A stretch of 64,000 nucleotides of DNA, from the NCBI GenBank assembly GCA_034437035.1, contig DAOTUI010000310.1, positions 21,545-85,544 of the forward strand, written 5' to 3'. Each line of letters opens with the position of its first letter. The stretch's first letter is position 1. The position numbers and the translations under genes are program-made. Under the pieces are notes generated by a model. That model did not search any database. It was not told where the DNA came from and worked only from the letters and a program-made list of their open reading frames with translations. Shown here piece after piece: positions 1 through 8,771 of the stretch. The stretch comes from CAKZQX01 sp034437035. GTDB taxonomy: Bacteria; Chloroflexota; Chloroflexia; Chloroflexales; Chloroflexaceae.

Positions 1-474
1 GGAGGTGACAAAAGCCGGAATACCATCATAGCGGGCCCGCTCGTAGAGTTCATAAAACTCGCGTGTCTTGTCGGGACTGACCACAAACCCGTTCTGCGCA
101 ATCCGTTCGCGCTGTTCAGGCGTCAGCAGGACTGTCAGCTCAACATTGCTCAGATCGGGCGCAATTGCGGGAGCCGCTACCTGAGCCGCATCCTGCACCG
201 GCGGCGGCTCGAAAACGGCAAAACTACCCGTCGCCGAGCCGGTAAAGCTGGCCGGGATCATCACATTGATCGGCTCAATCGGGCCAATCGAGACAACTGG
301 CGCGGGTGTGGCGGCCTGCAGCGGTGTCACGGTTGTCTGCGTGTCGCGGGTAGGTGTCAATCCGCGTGTTGTCGTGGGCGAAGCAGTGGGAACAACCGAG
401 GTGGGTGGTTGGGGTGTGCAGGCGCTGATCAAGAATAGCAGCAGCAGCGGCAGCAGCAAAATGCGGTAGGTCAT
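1..474 (-). CDS. DUF3160-like lipoprotein, N-terminal part (cut by window edge)
   Basis: An open frame of 158 codons runs from an ATG at 474 down to base 1 without a stop, so the C-terminus lies outside the window. A signal peptide with a leucine-rich core ends in a lipobox (LISAC, residues about 15-19), so the protein should be a membrane-anchored lipoprotein. A Thr/Pro-rich linker follows. After it comes a segment with NGFVV and IPAFVTS motifs, which I recognise as the beginning of the DUF3160 family found in secreted Chloroflexota and archaeal proteins. The function of that family is not known to me. A strong Shine-Dalgarno (AGAGAGGAGA) precedes the ATG. The gene is followed upstream by the six-repeat secreted protein on the same strand. 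Lipoprotein status is well supported; the family call rests on about 60 residues. Confidence 0.75.
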   Translation of the reverse strand, partial: MTYRILLLPLLLLFLISACTPQPPTSVVPTASPTTTRGLTPTRDTQTTVTPLQAATPAPVVSIGPIEPINVMIPASFTGSATGSFAVFEPPPVQDAAQVAAPAIAPDLSNVELTVLLTPEQRERIAQNGFVVSPDKTREFYELYERARYDGIPAFVTS

Positions 475-600
475 CGTGGTTCTCCTCTCTTCTCGAACAT
501 CCGTCCGTTCCGTAAAGCAAAACCGGGCGACAGGATGCAATGGCCTCGCTCCACCTCACCTATCGCCCAGTCATCATTGCCGATCAGTTATCCTACCCGG

Positions 601-2472
601 TTATTCAACCCAGAACGGAATAACGTGCATTACGTCATTCTTACTTACGCCCCGGTTATAACGTAACCCGGTACTGCGGGCAATCATCTGCCACTGGCCG
701 GATTTGGCATCGGCGGGCGCAGTCCAGTTCCACTGGATAATGCCCTCTTCACTCGCCAGCACCTCTTTATCTACCCGGACCACTTCGCCGTCGGGATCAT
801 TGAGCCAGTAGCCCACGACCTCGTCGTGCAGGTAGCCCTCGGCAAAGAACTGGAAGGTGGTACCCGGCGGTCCGGAGGAGGGCGTCACCCCGCTGCGCGG
901 ACCCTGCGGCGGCGGCGTGTCGCGCACAATACTAAACTCGATGACTTGCAGATGGAAGCTGTCAACTCCCTTGGCAAACAGCCGCCACTGCCCGGCGAGA
1001 ATATCATCCGGCGCGACCCACTGCCAGCGGGCGTAGCCGTCGCTGTTGGACTTCACTTCGCGGATGGTGCCATCAATGAAGGAGTTGTTCGGCCCCTCCA
1101 GCCACCAGGAGAGATATTCTGAGCCGTTGTATCCCGTGGCCGCGAAGGTGAACTCTGTACCGGGACTACCCACGGTCGGTACCACGCCGGTTTCGGGGGG
1201 CACATAGTCCGGTCGGTTGATCGTAAACGAGATCTGATACTCCGTCCGGCTAACGCCACCGCGCACCGTCATCATCCACTCACCCGGCATCGCATCATTG
1301 GGCGAGTCCCAACTCCACTCGGCAATCCCCTCACCACTGGCTTCCTCCTGCTTCGAGTTTGGATCAGGCAAACCTTCCGGGTTGATCACCCAGTAGTGGA
1401 TCGACTCGAACGGCGTGAAACCCTCGGCATAGAAGAAGAACTCGGTGCCGGGCAGACCATTCGTCGGCGTGACATTTTGCAATTGCTCCGGCGGTGGACC
1501 GGCCGGCGCGCTGAGAACATCAAAGGTAAAGACGACCTCACGCCCGCTGGTATCACCTTTTGCAATCATCCGCCAGCGACCACCCGCAGCATCGGCGGGC
1601 GCCGTCCAGGTCCATGTGACCATGCCCGTGGTCTTATCGGCAACCAGATAACTGGTGGCATCCTGGTTGCCGCCACCCGGCGGGTTGAGCCAACTGCCCA
1701 CTTCTTCGCCGGGGATAAAACCACCCGCTGTAAAGGTAAAAACCGTCCCCGGCGGGCCACTGGTCGGCGTTACGCTCTCAGTCGGAGGCGGCGCGCCCGG
1801 CTCCTGGATCTGGAAGGGGATGCTGATCAGACGATTACTCGAAATGCCCCGCGCCTGGGATGCCCAGTTCCCTGTCGGCGCATCGGCGGGAGCCGTCCAG
1901 TTCCAGTTTACAAACCCGGTAGGATCGGCGTAGAGATTGACGGCCTGCGCCTCATCCGGTAGGCTCATTGTCGATCCATCCGGGCGAGTCAGCCAGGGAC
2001 CGACCTGCTCACCCGGCTCGAAACCGCCCGCCACAAAGATAAATGTCGTCCCACGCGGGCCACTCGTCGGTGTCACGTTCTGGGGCGGCGGCGGCGGCTC
2101 GACCGGGGTGCCCCGGATCTCAAAGGGGATGCCGATCCGCAGATCGCTATCAACTCCAATCGCCGACATGACCCAGGTGCCATTCACTGCATTCCCGGGC
2201 GCGGTCCAGGACCAGCTTACCCGGCCGGCATCATCGGCTACATACCGCCCGATAGAAGGCGTCACCGGCGTAGCGTCGGGCATGGTCACCCAGGCGTCTA
2301 CCCGTTCACGGGGAATAAAACCCTCGGCCGTAAAGGTAAAGAGCGTTCCCGGCGGGGCAACCGGCGGCGTCGCCGTACCGCTCGCCGCGGCAACCGGAGC
2401 TACTGGCAGGGCAGTCACGCCAATCAGCATTAGCAGCAGCCAGACCGGGAGAAGATACAACCTGCGTTTCAT
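601..2472 (-). CDS. Secreted protein with six Ig-like repeats
   Basis: The product is 623 aa with a clear signal peptide (residues 1 to about 30, MKRRLYLLPVWLLL then a hydrophobic run). The rest is six repeats of roughly 95 aa starting near residues 35, 135, 233, 331, 427 and 525. Each opens with a PTSGPPGTxFTF-type strand, then AxGFxPxExVxxW, and ends with a WxWTAPxDAxxGxW-type segment, a pattern that suggests beta-sandwich modules like IPT/TIG or other Ig-like folds. A TTG at 2484 would add four residues, but the ATG at 2472 sits five bases behind GGAGG and is the better start. I recognise no catalytic domain. It is probably a surface or matrix structural protein. Confidence 0.8.
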   Translation of the reverse strand: MKRRLYLLPVWLLLMLIGVTALPVAPVAAASGTATPPVAPPGTLFTFTAEGFIPRERVDAWVTMPDATPVTPSIGRYVADDAGRVSWSWTAPGNAVNGTWVMSAIGVDSDLRIGIPFEIRGTPVEPPPPPQNVTPTSGPRGTTFIFVAGGFEPGEQVGPWLTRPDGSTMSLPDEAQAVNLYADPTGFVNWNWTAPADAPTGNWASQARGISSNRLISIPFQIQEPGAPPPTESVTPTSGPPGTVFTFTAGGFIPGEEVGSWLNPPGGGNQDATSYLVADKTTGMVTWTWTAPADAAGGRWRMIAKGDTSGREVVFTFDVLSAPAGPPPEQLQNVTPTNGLPGTEFFFYAEGFTPFESIHYWVINPEGLPDPNSKQEEASGEGIAEWSWDSPNDAMPGEWMMTVRGGVSRTEYQISFTINRPDYVPPETGVVPTVGSPGTEFTFAATGYNGSEYLSWWLEGPNNSFIDGTIREVKSNSDGYARWQWVAPDDILAGQWRLFAKGVDSFHLQVIEFSIVRDTPPPQGPRSGVTPSSGPPGTTFQFFAEGYLHDEVVGYWLNDPDGEVVRVDKEVLASEEGIIQWNWTAPADAKSGQWQMIARSTGLRYNRGVSKNDVMHVIPFWVE

Positions 2473-2654
2473 CAAAACCTCCAACTTGATAATCGATCTC
2501 TATTTATTATCATCACGCGCTCATCGCGCCATTCTACGCTGGTTCTGGTATAGTGTGTTGCATCAGCATACCACAGTGGCGCGCAGACAGCATCGCCCAA
2601 GGTACGGATTGTCCTGGGTATTGCAGCGGAGCGGATCTCCTACCTGAGAGGGAG

Positions 2655-3386
2655 TTACCTTCCGGCACGCTGTCGGGCAACCGGTTCGGGCACGCGATAG
2701 TAGGCCAGGCGCAGCGCCCAGACCAGGATCACAACCGAAATCGTCGTCCAGAGCAGCGCCCAGAAGATCGCCGGGATGCCGGTTGAACCCTGCATAATCT
2801 GCGCATCGGTGCGCGGACTGCCCAGGGCCAGCGAAAACCCGACCAGGTCAAACATACTGTCGAGCGAGTTGAGCATCGCCTGTACTGCCAGCAAGAGCAG
2901 CAACCCGTCGGCCCAGAGTGGCCCCAGCCGCCGCCCGGCCAGCATCAGTCCGGCAGCCAGCCCAAACCCGGATACAATGCCAAAGAGATTGCGGACAAAC
3001 AGCAGACAGAGCAACCCTAGCGCAACACCCAGCCAGAACAGCACACTCCGCGCCGGCGTGCCCCAGGCTGCCAGGATCGTCAGGATGCCGCCAAAGAGCG
3101 CACTGCCGATATAGCCCGCGCTGACGATAATCCACTGAATACCACCCACAGACCAGGCCGTCCCGGAGAGATCGGGGCGGACGACAAAGCGGTTGAACCC
3201 GCCACCCGTGACAATCGCCGCCAGACCATGACTCAACTCGTGGACAAACGTGTTAAACAGTTGAAAGGGGTAAAAGAGCAGACCAAACAGCGGTATGCGC
3301 CACAGGATCAGCATCAGGAACCCCAACCCCAGCACCGTCACAACCTCGCGCTGCCGCCAGTTCTGAAAAAAGCGGGTGAACCCCAT
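2655..3386 (-). CDS. M50-type membrane zinc metalloprotease
   Basis: The 243-aa product is very hydrophobic, with about six membrane segments. A HExxH zinc-binding motif (HELSH, near residue 49) lies at the end of an early membrane helix, followed by a glycine-rich stretch. This arrangement fits the M50B-like peptidase family (site-2 protease relatives) often seen as stand-alone genes in Chloroflexota and Actinobacteria. The substrate cannot be told from sequence. An AGGAA ribosome site precedes the ATG. The reading frame is clean, and the gene ends 183 bp before the six-repeat protein on the same strand. The family call is good; proteolytic activity is inferred from the motif only. Confidence 0.8.
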   Translation of the reverse strand: MGFTRFFQNWRQREVVTVLGLGFLMLILWRIPLFGLLFYPFQLFNTFVHELSHGLAAIVTGGGFNRFVVRPDLSGTAWSVGGIQWIIVSAGYIGSALFGGILTILAAWGTPARSVLFWLGVALGLLCLLFVRNLFGIVSGFGLAAGLMLAGRRLGPLWADGLLLLLAVQAMLNSLDSMFDLVGFSLALGSPRTDAQIMQGSTGIPAIFWALLWTTISVVILVWALRLAYYRVPEPVARQRAGR

Positions 3387-3511
3387 TGTGCAACTTCCTT
3401 TCGACGTAGGGCGTCTACCGGCACAATTGTAAATCTATCTGATAGACGATTCAATCGGAAAATGGGTTGCGATCACTAGCTGATACCAATCTGCCGTCAA
3501 ACATGCAAAAA

Positions 3512-3620
3512 AACCACGAAGGTCACAAAGAGCGTAACCAGTACACCTGATGGATACCCCGATCGTACCCACGATCCAGCCGTTCGTGTTCCTTCGTGTT
3601 CCTTCGTGTGCTTCGTGGTT
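3512..3620. repeat. CACGAAGG-type interspersed repeat with inverted ends
   Basis: AACCACGAAGGTCACAAAG at 3512 is mirrored by a run of TTCGTGTTCC units ending CTTCGTGGTT at 3620. Read on the minus strand, the right end is AACCACGAAGCACACGAAGG followed by further ACACGAAGG units. A related stretch (ACCACGAAGGCCGCGAG) occurs near 15400. Such CACGAAGG iterations are known as dispersed repeats in several phyla. No coding capacity is seen. Confidence 0.5.
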
Positions 3621-3657
3621 GGTCTGATGGTTGCCGTTTGGAAGTCAAATTGGTATG

Positions 3658-3853
3658 ACACGCGTTACGCGGTGCGGCCTGTTCCGATTTGATACCAAAC
3701 CAGAATGTGGCTTTCGCCTGCGGCAGCATGGTACTTCTTTATCTTTTTCACAAAAATGTTGCACTTCGTGCAACATTTTTGTGAAAAAGATAGTTTCTCC
3801 CACCCTGCTGGGAAGTGACATTCCCCTGCAGGTCAGTGACCGTGTACGTCCTG
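3658..3853. repeat. Nested palindromic element, copy 1
   Basis: The outer arms are ACACGCGTTACGCGGTG (left) and ACCGTGTACGTCCTG (right). The middle left arm is TTCGCCTGCGGCAGCATGG, and its right-hand partner (CCCACCCTGCTGGGAAG) is degenerate here. The core is a perfect 24-bp stem (3741-3764 with 3768-3791) around a TTC loop. The element ends three bases before the -35 box of the promoter at 3857. Confidence 0.8.
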
Positions 3854-3856
3854 CAT

Positions 3857-3886
3857 CTGACAGCGTGCCATGGCATGAGGTATAAT
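3857..3886 (+). promoter_or_regulatory. Sigma-70-type promoter of the binding-protein gene, probably leaderless
   Basis: CTGACA (3857-3862) and a perfect TATAAT (3881-3886) are separated by 18 bases. The ATG at 3896 is only nine bases beyond the -10 box, where transcription would be expected to start, so the mRNA may have almost no leader. The AGGA at 3887 would then not be transcribed. Confidence 0.55.
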
Positions 3887-3895
3887 AGGACTCCT

Positions 3896-5608
3896 ATGAA
3901 CATACTATCTATTCCACGTTTCATCTGGATCAGTGTTCCGGCGGCGCTGATGATGATCGTGCTCCTGGTCGGGTGCAATGTTGTTGCCACCAGCGAGCCG
4001 ACACCAACGATATTACCGCCGACTCCGGTTCCCGCACCCAGCGCAACCCCGCTGCCGCGTGGGGGCGCGCTGACCATGCGCATGGCGCAAGATGTTACCG
4101 ACCTGCGCCCGTGGCAGCCACGCTCACGCGCCGAAGAGCAGGTTTCGCAGATGCTCTACAGTGGGCTGATGCGCCTCGATGCGGAACTGCGCCCGCAACC
4201 GGACCTGGCGGCGGACTGGGAGTCCTCGCTGGATGGGCGCGTGCTGACCTTCACGCTGCGTAGCGATGTAAGCTGGCACGATGGGCAACCCTTTGGGGCC
4301 GATGATGTGCGCTTCACGCTCAACAGCCTGCGCTCGCTGCCCTACACCCGTACCGCGCTGCTGGCCGACTTGCAGCGGATCGAGAATGTCACCACGCCCG
4401 ATGAGCAGACCGTGGTGCTGCAGTTGAGTGAACGCTATGCGCCGCTGCTGGCCGAACTTACCCTACCCATTCTACCCCGCCACATGCTGGAGGGACGCGA
4501 TCTGAACAGTATCGACTTCTGGACGGTGCCGGTTGGCACGGGACCGTTCCAACTGGACAGCCGTGAGCCGGAACAATCGATGGTGCTGACCCGCCATGAG
4601 GCATATCATCATGGAACACCGCTGCTGGAACGGGTCGCCTTTGTGGTTGCACCCGATAGCGACATTACGCTGGAAGCACTTCAGGACGAGGATCTGCTGC
4701 TGGCCGAACTGCCCTGGAGTGCGCACCGTTCCGCCGAGGCATTCGACAATGTTCGCCTCGATTCCTACCCGGAGAATGGCTTCTACTTTCTGGCCTTCAA
4801 TCTGCGCGACGGGCGGCCCTTTGCGGAACTCGAAGTGCGGCAGGCGCTGACCCGCGCTGTCGATGTGCCACGCCTGGTTGAGGTTGTCACCAACGGACAG
4901 GGCATACCGATCACGAACAGCGCCGTACCCGGCTCGTGGGCCGATCTGACGCCGCCGGTGGCCGCCGGCGCTGATCTGCCGGGCGCGCGCGACCTGCTGA
5001 CCGAGGTGGGCTGGATTTTGCCCCCCGGCGGAACCATTCGTGAACGCAATGGCGTACCTCTGACCGGCGCGTTGTTTGTGCGCGGTGATGATCCGCGCCG
5101 GGTAGCAGCGGCCGAACGGATTGCCGAGACTGCCGCCAGCATCGGCATTGACATCAACGTCGAGCGGGTTGATTTCAATACGGTCTTGCTTGCCAAGTAT
5201 GCGCCGCCCTATGACTTTGATCTGCTGCTGGGCAGTTGGATGAATGGCGCGGGTGATCCCAACTTCCCCGATTACGCCTACTACGACCCGGACGATTTCT
5301 CGCTCTTCCACTCCAGCCAGATCAATGTCGGCACCGCCGATACGCGCATCACGCGTAACTTTATCGGCTTTAGCGACCGGGTGTACGACAACCATTCGCC
5401 CGCCGCGCGGCAACTCTATAACCTGGATGAACGCATCGCCGCGTATGAGCAGACCCAGGCGCGTGTAGCCAATACACTGCCCTATCTCTATCTCTGGGCT
5501 GACCGCTTGCCGGTTGCGCTCAACAAACGGGTGACAACTCTCGACGGGCCGGTGGATCTCGCATCGCCGATCTATTTCTGGAATATTGAACGATGGTATC
5601 TTCAGTAG
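3896..5608 (+). CDS. ABC transporter substrate-binding lipoprotein, family 5 (oligopeptide/nickel type)
   Basis: The product is 570 aa. The N-terminus is a lipoprotein signal ending VLLVGCN (Cys near residue 24), followed by a Thr/Pro-rich spacer. The body matches the SBP_bac_5 family in order: an ALTMRMAQDVTDLRPW start, a LYSGLMRLD segment, LAADWESS and VLTFTLRSDVSWHDGQPF, which is the family signature, and a C-terminal ligand-binding lobe. It would bind peptides or similar solutes outside the membrane. No permease or transport ATPase genes are adjacent; the next gene, a different kind of ATPase, overlaps its end by 16 bp. The frame is open from 3815, but the ATG at 3896 fits the signal peptide and the promoter. 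Confidence 0.88.
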   Translation: MNILSIPRFIWISVPAALMMIVLLVGCNVVATSEPTPTILPPTPVPAPSATPLPRGGALTMRMAQDVTDLRPWQPRSRAEEQVSQMLYSGLMRLDAELRPQPDLAADWESSLDGRVLTFTLRSDVSWHDGQPFGADDVRFTLNSLRSLPYTRTALLADLQRIENVTTPDEQTVVLQLSERYAPLLAELTLPILPRHMLEGRDLNSIDFWTVPVGTGPFQLDSREPEQSMVLTRHEAYHHGTPLLERVAFVVAPDSDITLEALQDEDLLLAELPWSAHRSAEAFDNVRLDSYPENGFYFLAFNLRDGRPFAELEVRQALTRAVDVPRLVEVVTNGQGIPITNSAVPGSWADLTPPVAAGADLPGARDLLTEVGWILPPGGTIRERNGVPLTGALFVRGDDPRRVAAAERIAETAASIGIDINVERVDFNTVLLAKYAPPYDFDLLLGSWMNGAGDPNFPDYAYYDPDDFSLFHSSQINVGTADTRITRNFIGFSDRVYDNHSPAARQLYNLDERIAAYEQTQARVANTLPYLYLWADRLPVALNKRVTTLDGPVDLASPIYFWNIERWYLQ

Positions 5609-6645
5609 AACGCGCATACGTTGCCAACCCCTTCACCGAGCGGGGACGGATTACCGAGCCCTCCCGCTTTACGGGGCGCTGGCGGGAACTCTCGCTGGTC
5701 TTTGACCGACTGGAGAAGTATCTGCCGGTCCTGATCGCCGGTCCTCCCGGTATCGGCAAATCGTCGCTGCTCACGCATATCGTCCAGTCCGCCGCTGTCA
5801 ACCTGGATGATCCCGACCTGCGGGCATTTTATGTTGACCTGAGCGTGCTACCCGACGCCGCAGCCACTTATGAACTGATCATTCGCGCGCTGAGCAGCCG
5901 GGGCAACAACCATACCGCGCTTGAAATTGCCCTGCTGGAGGCGGATCAACCGCTGCTGCTCTGCCTGGATCAGGCCGGGGTTGCGATTGAGGCGGGTTGG
6001 GGCGAACATCTGCTGGAGAGCCTGGCCCGCATGGCCCGCCAGACCGGCCGCGAATGCCAGACCACGGCACGCAATGCCTGTCTCCGGCTGGTTGTCACCA
6101 TGCGTAGCCCGGTGCCCCTCTTGAGCGAGCCGTTTGCGACCCTGAATATGGGCGCGATTACCCCCTCCGAAATACGACTGCTGATCGATGCTTATCTGGA
6201 TGGAACCGATGTGCAGTTTACCTCGGACGACATAGGAAAGCTGACGACGTTGAGTGCCGGCCATCCGGCCTACCTGCAGCGGGCCGCGTTTCACCTGTTC
6301 AACGCCAAAACGCAACCGGGCTACAACTGGCAAACCGCCTACCGGGAAGAAGTACGTACACAACCAGTACCCGGCGCAATGCTGCCGCCGGGAGCCTTTG
6401 AGGGCGACTATGTGGGCGAGTCGGTTACGACCTACTACCCGGCGGCGGGGGATACGCCCAAACGCCCCGATCTCAAGCCGTACCAACTAGAAGGGCAGGG
6501 TGGCCTGGTACGCGCGCTGCTGCCATTGCTGGCGGCACTGCTGGTCTTCAGCCTCAGCCGGAGCCTGTTGCCGGCGGTTGGTGTTTTTATCCTGGGAATT
6601 GCCCTGGTTGTGGTTGTTGAGCGCCGCCATAACCCGCCACCGTAG
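5593..6645 (+). CDS. P-loop ATPase with C-terminal membrane anchor
   Basis: The 350-aa product begins with an NPF...GRxxEPSRFTGRWREL segment typical of Orc1/Cdc6-like or STAND ATPase starts. Walker A is GPPGIGKSS (near residues 50-58) and a Walker-B-like LLLCLDQAG follows near residue 122. A winged-helix-like region comes after, then two hydrophobic segments at about residues 305-345 that should place the C-terminus in the membrane. The start overlaps the binding-protein gene by 16 bp, so the two are translationally coupled, yet this is not an ABC-type ATPase (no LSGGQ signature). Its role is unknown; a regulatory or chaperone-like NTPase is possible. Confidence 0.7.
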   Translation: MVSSVERAYVANPFTERGRITEPSRFTGRWRELSLVFDRLEKYLPVLIAGPPGIGKSSLLTHIVQSAAVNLDDPDLRAFYVDLSVLPDAAATYELIIRALSSRGNNHTALEIALLEADQPLLLCLDQAGVAIEAGWGEHLLESLARMARQTGRECQTTARNACLRLVVTMRSPVPLLSEPFATLNMGAITPSEIRLLIDAYLDGTDVQFTSDDIGKLTTLSAGHPAYLQRAAFHLFNAKTQPGYNWQTAYREEVRTQPVPGAMLPPGAFEGDYVGESVTTYYPAAGDTPKRPDLKPYQLEGQGGLVRALLPLLAALLVFSLSRSLLPAVGVFILGIALVVVVERRHNPPP

Positions 6646-6646
6646 A

Positions 6647-6670
6647 GCGCAGCATTGCAGCATGCTGCGC
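6647..6670. terminator. Hairpin between convergent genes
   Basis: A 9-bp stem GCGCAGCAT/ATGCTGCGC with a six-base loop lies between the stops of the ATPase (+) and the diguanylate cyclase (-). No T-run follows on either strand, so terminator function is only suggested by position. Confidence 0.4.
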
Positions 6671-6699
6671 CCCCCACGTCTCTATACCTATGCCATGTC

Positions 6700-8382
6700 C
6701 TACGTCGGCATACTCTGCTCCTGCGCTTCTGCCGACACGACCCGGTTACGCCCGGCGCGTTTCGCTCCGTACAGGGCACTATCTGCGGCCTCGTTGAGGC
6801 TGTTCGGGTCATGGTCATCCGAGAAAGCAGCAATACCACAACTGCATGTAATGGGGATAGTCGTGCTGTCATCCTGCTGCTGAACATGCGCAAAACCCTG
6901 GCAGATCTCTTCAAAGATCGACCTGGCAACCAGGGCATCCGTGTTTGGTAAGATAACAGCAAACTCGTCACCGCCATAACGCCCGATAATGTCGGTTGCA
7001 CGCAAGCGTTGTTGCAGCAACCGGGCCAGCTTTTTCAACACCCAGTCGCCGGCGGTATGCCCCAGAGTATCATTGACCTGTTTAAAGTTATCAATGTCCA
7101 GCATCGCCAGAGTCAGCGGGGTGGCATGACGCTGTGCGCGCGCTACTTCCGTGCTGAGCAGATCCTTCATCGTGGTACGATTGAGCAACCCGGTCAAACC
7201 GTCGCGCATCATATAGGATTGCAGGGTACGCGACCGCTGCACCCGCGCTATGATCGCGGCAATCAGCCGCTCAGGCTGAATTGGTTTCGTCAGAAAATCA
7301 TCCCCGCCCAGTTTGATCGCTGCCAGTTGCTTATCCAGGTTGATTTCCGTTGAGAGAAACACAATCGGAACGCCTACGAATGTCTGCTGCTGGCGGATAA
7401 CTGCGGCCAACTCCAGGCCGTTCCAGTCCGGCATATACAGATCCATCAGAATCAGGTCAGGTTGGAAATCAACCAGTCCGGCCATAACTTCCAACGGGTC
7501 GGTAATGATTTTTGCTACTATATCGTGCTGCTGCAATGTCAATGCATAATATTCCGCCAGCACCTGATCATCATCAACAATAAGCACCCGATACGGTTCC
7601 GGCTTGGGCGATACCGTTAATTGATCAAGCTGTTCAATCAATCGCGGTACATTGATTGGTTTGGTAAAGTAGGCTACGCCACCCACCCGTACGGCATGCA
7701 GACGTGCCGGCAGATCATTCCGCGCCGAGATAAACAACACCGGAATCGTCACCTCACGAAACTGCCGGATCTGGGCAATCCCGGTAATACCCGCGAAGCG
7801 ATCCTCGGCAAACATAATGTCCATTACGATGACGGATGGCGGGGTTTCGTAGACTACCTGCTCAAGTTCACGCGGATGCGCAAATATATGCACTGTGTAA
7901 CCAGATTGCTCAAGCTCTAGCGCCAATTCTCGGGCTAATAGCAGATCATCTTCAACCAGATAGACCAGGCGACCGTGTGCTCCGGAGAAATGCTGGTTGA
8001 GGGTAAGATATGGTTTCCAGGCCAGAGTAGAGGCATGCTGCGTCGGATCTTTCGCTACCATGCACACAACCTCCATCAGCGCGCTGATTTGCGTGTACTC
8101 CTCAGATGTGAGCGGGTCGTTCCGTTCCTGAATATCCAGCAAGTAGCGTTCGATGGTATGCGCCGTATTGCTGAGTGAAGTAAAGCCAAAGGTAGCTCCA
8201 GAACCAGCCAGTTTATGAATCAATTGCAGCATGGTGTTAAGTGCGGTGGCATTCCATTCTTCTTGTAAAAGTGTGTTCCAGACGGACGTAAGCTGATCGA
8301 CGCGCGCGCTCAATCCAGTTATGTAGGCCTGGCGCAGTTCATCCAGTTGATCCTGTACCGAATATGTTGTATCAGGCGGCAT
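6700..8382 (-). CDS. Hpt-REC-REC-GGDEF response regulator (diguanylate cyclase)
   Basis: The 560-aa product has four modules: an Hpt domain (residues about 1-105, phospho-accepting His in IHKLAGSG), two receiver domains (about 135-255 with VIVMDIM, and 260-380 with LILMDLYMPD), and a GGDEF domain (about 390-555). The active-site loop RYGGDEF is intact. An inhibitory I-site RATD lies five residues before it, so the enzyme should make c-di-GMP and be feedback-inhibited. It is the last gene of a minus-strand operon: its start overlaps the stop region of the single-domain receiver upstream, which itself follows a hybrid kinase. A phosphorelay from kinase receivers through Hpt to this output is a reasonable inference. 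Confidence 0.92.
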   Translation of the reverse strand: MPPDTTYSVQDQLDELRQAYITGLSARVDQLTSVWNTLLQEEWNATALNTMLQLIHKLAGSGATFGFTSLSNTAHTIERYLLDIQERNDPLTSEEYTQISALMEVVCMVAKDPTQHASTLAWKPYLTLNQHFSGAHGRLVYLVEDDLLLARELALELEQSGYTVHIFAHPRELEQVVYETPPSVIVMDIMFAEDRFAGITGIAQIRQFREVTIPVLFISARNDLPARLHAVRVGGVAYFTKPINVPRLIEQLDQLTVSPKPEPYRVLIVDDDQVLAEYYALTLQQHDIVAKIITDPLEVMAGLVDFQPDLILMDLYMPDWNGLELAAVIRQQQTFVGVPIVFLSTEINLDKQLAAIKLGGDDFLTKPIQPERLIAAIIARVQRSRTLQSYMMRDGLTGLLNRTTMKDLLSTEVARAQRHATPLTLAMLDIDNFKQVNDTLGHTAGDWVLKKLARLLQQRLRATDIIGRYGGDEFAVILPNTDALVARSIFEEICQGFAHVQQQDDSTTIPITCSCGIAAFSDDHDPNSLNEAADSALYGAKRAGRNRVVSAEAQEQSMPT

Positions 8383-8767
8383 AGTGTTGACTCCATATAC
8401 TAGTGATAGTCGCCGGAAGGGTCATCGGATCGAACGGCTTGGTAATGACACCCAGCGCGCCCAATTCGAGATAGTGTTCGACTTCATGCCGTTGAGCCTT
8501 GGCCGTCATAAAAATTACCGGCGTTTCAACCATATCGGGCAATTCCCGTAGTGCCCGAAGCGTACTCGGTCCATTCATCCCCGGCATCATAACATCAAGG
8601 ATAACCAGATCCGGGCAGAATTTAGGTGCAGTATCCAACGCTTCGCTCCCGGAACTGCAAATCTCAACGACAAAGCCACCGACCGCCTCCAGCGCAAGCT
8701 GGGCAACGGACTGAATATCCAGATCATCTTCGACCAAGAGCACCCGGTTCAATGCTGTGAGTGTCAT
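8372..8767 (-). CDS. Single-domain response regulator (REC)
   Basis: The 131-aa product is a stand-alone CheY-like receiver. The acidic pocket (LLVEDD) is at residues 10-15, the phospho-acceptor Asp58 is in LVILDVMMPG, the conserved Thr/Ser is in VIFMTAK and the Lys is in VITKPFDP. The frame extends upstream to 8803, but the ATG at 8767 lies four bases after the kinase stop with GGAG in front, so I take it as the start. It overlaps the cyclase start by 11 bp. It lies in the middle of a kinase-receiver-cyclase operon and probably shuttles phosphoryl groups to the Hpt of the cyclase. Confidence 0.9.
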   Translation of the reverse strand: MTLTALNRVLLVEDDLDIQSVAQLALEAVGGFVVEICSSGSEALDTAPKFCPDLVILDVMMPGMNGPSTLRALRELPDMVETPVIFMTAKAQRHEVEHYLELGALGVITKPFDPMTLPATITSIWSQHYAA

Positions 8768-8771
8768 GCTG

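Noticed and set aside
1396..2647. Long plus-strand frames opposite the six-repeat protein
   Set aside because: They are antisense shadows that arise from the repeated sequence; no signal or motif.
3739..3793. Core hairpins of the palindromic elements as ordinary terminators
   Set aside because: They are far longer than normal terminators, AT-rich in the stem, flanked by conserved arms and also found ahead of genes, so repeat-element origin explains them better.
4472..5617. 381-aa open frame on the minus strand opposite the binding-protein gene
   Set aside because: The composition is that of a shadow of the GC-rich plus-strand gene, which has clear family motifs, a promoter and a signal peptide.
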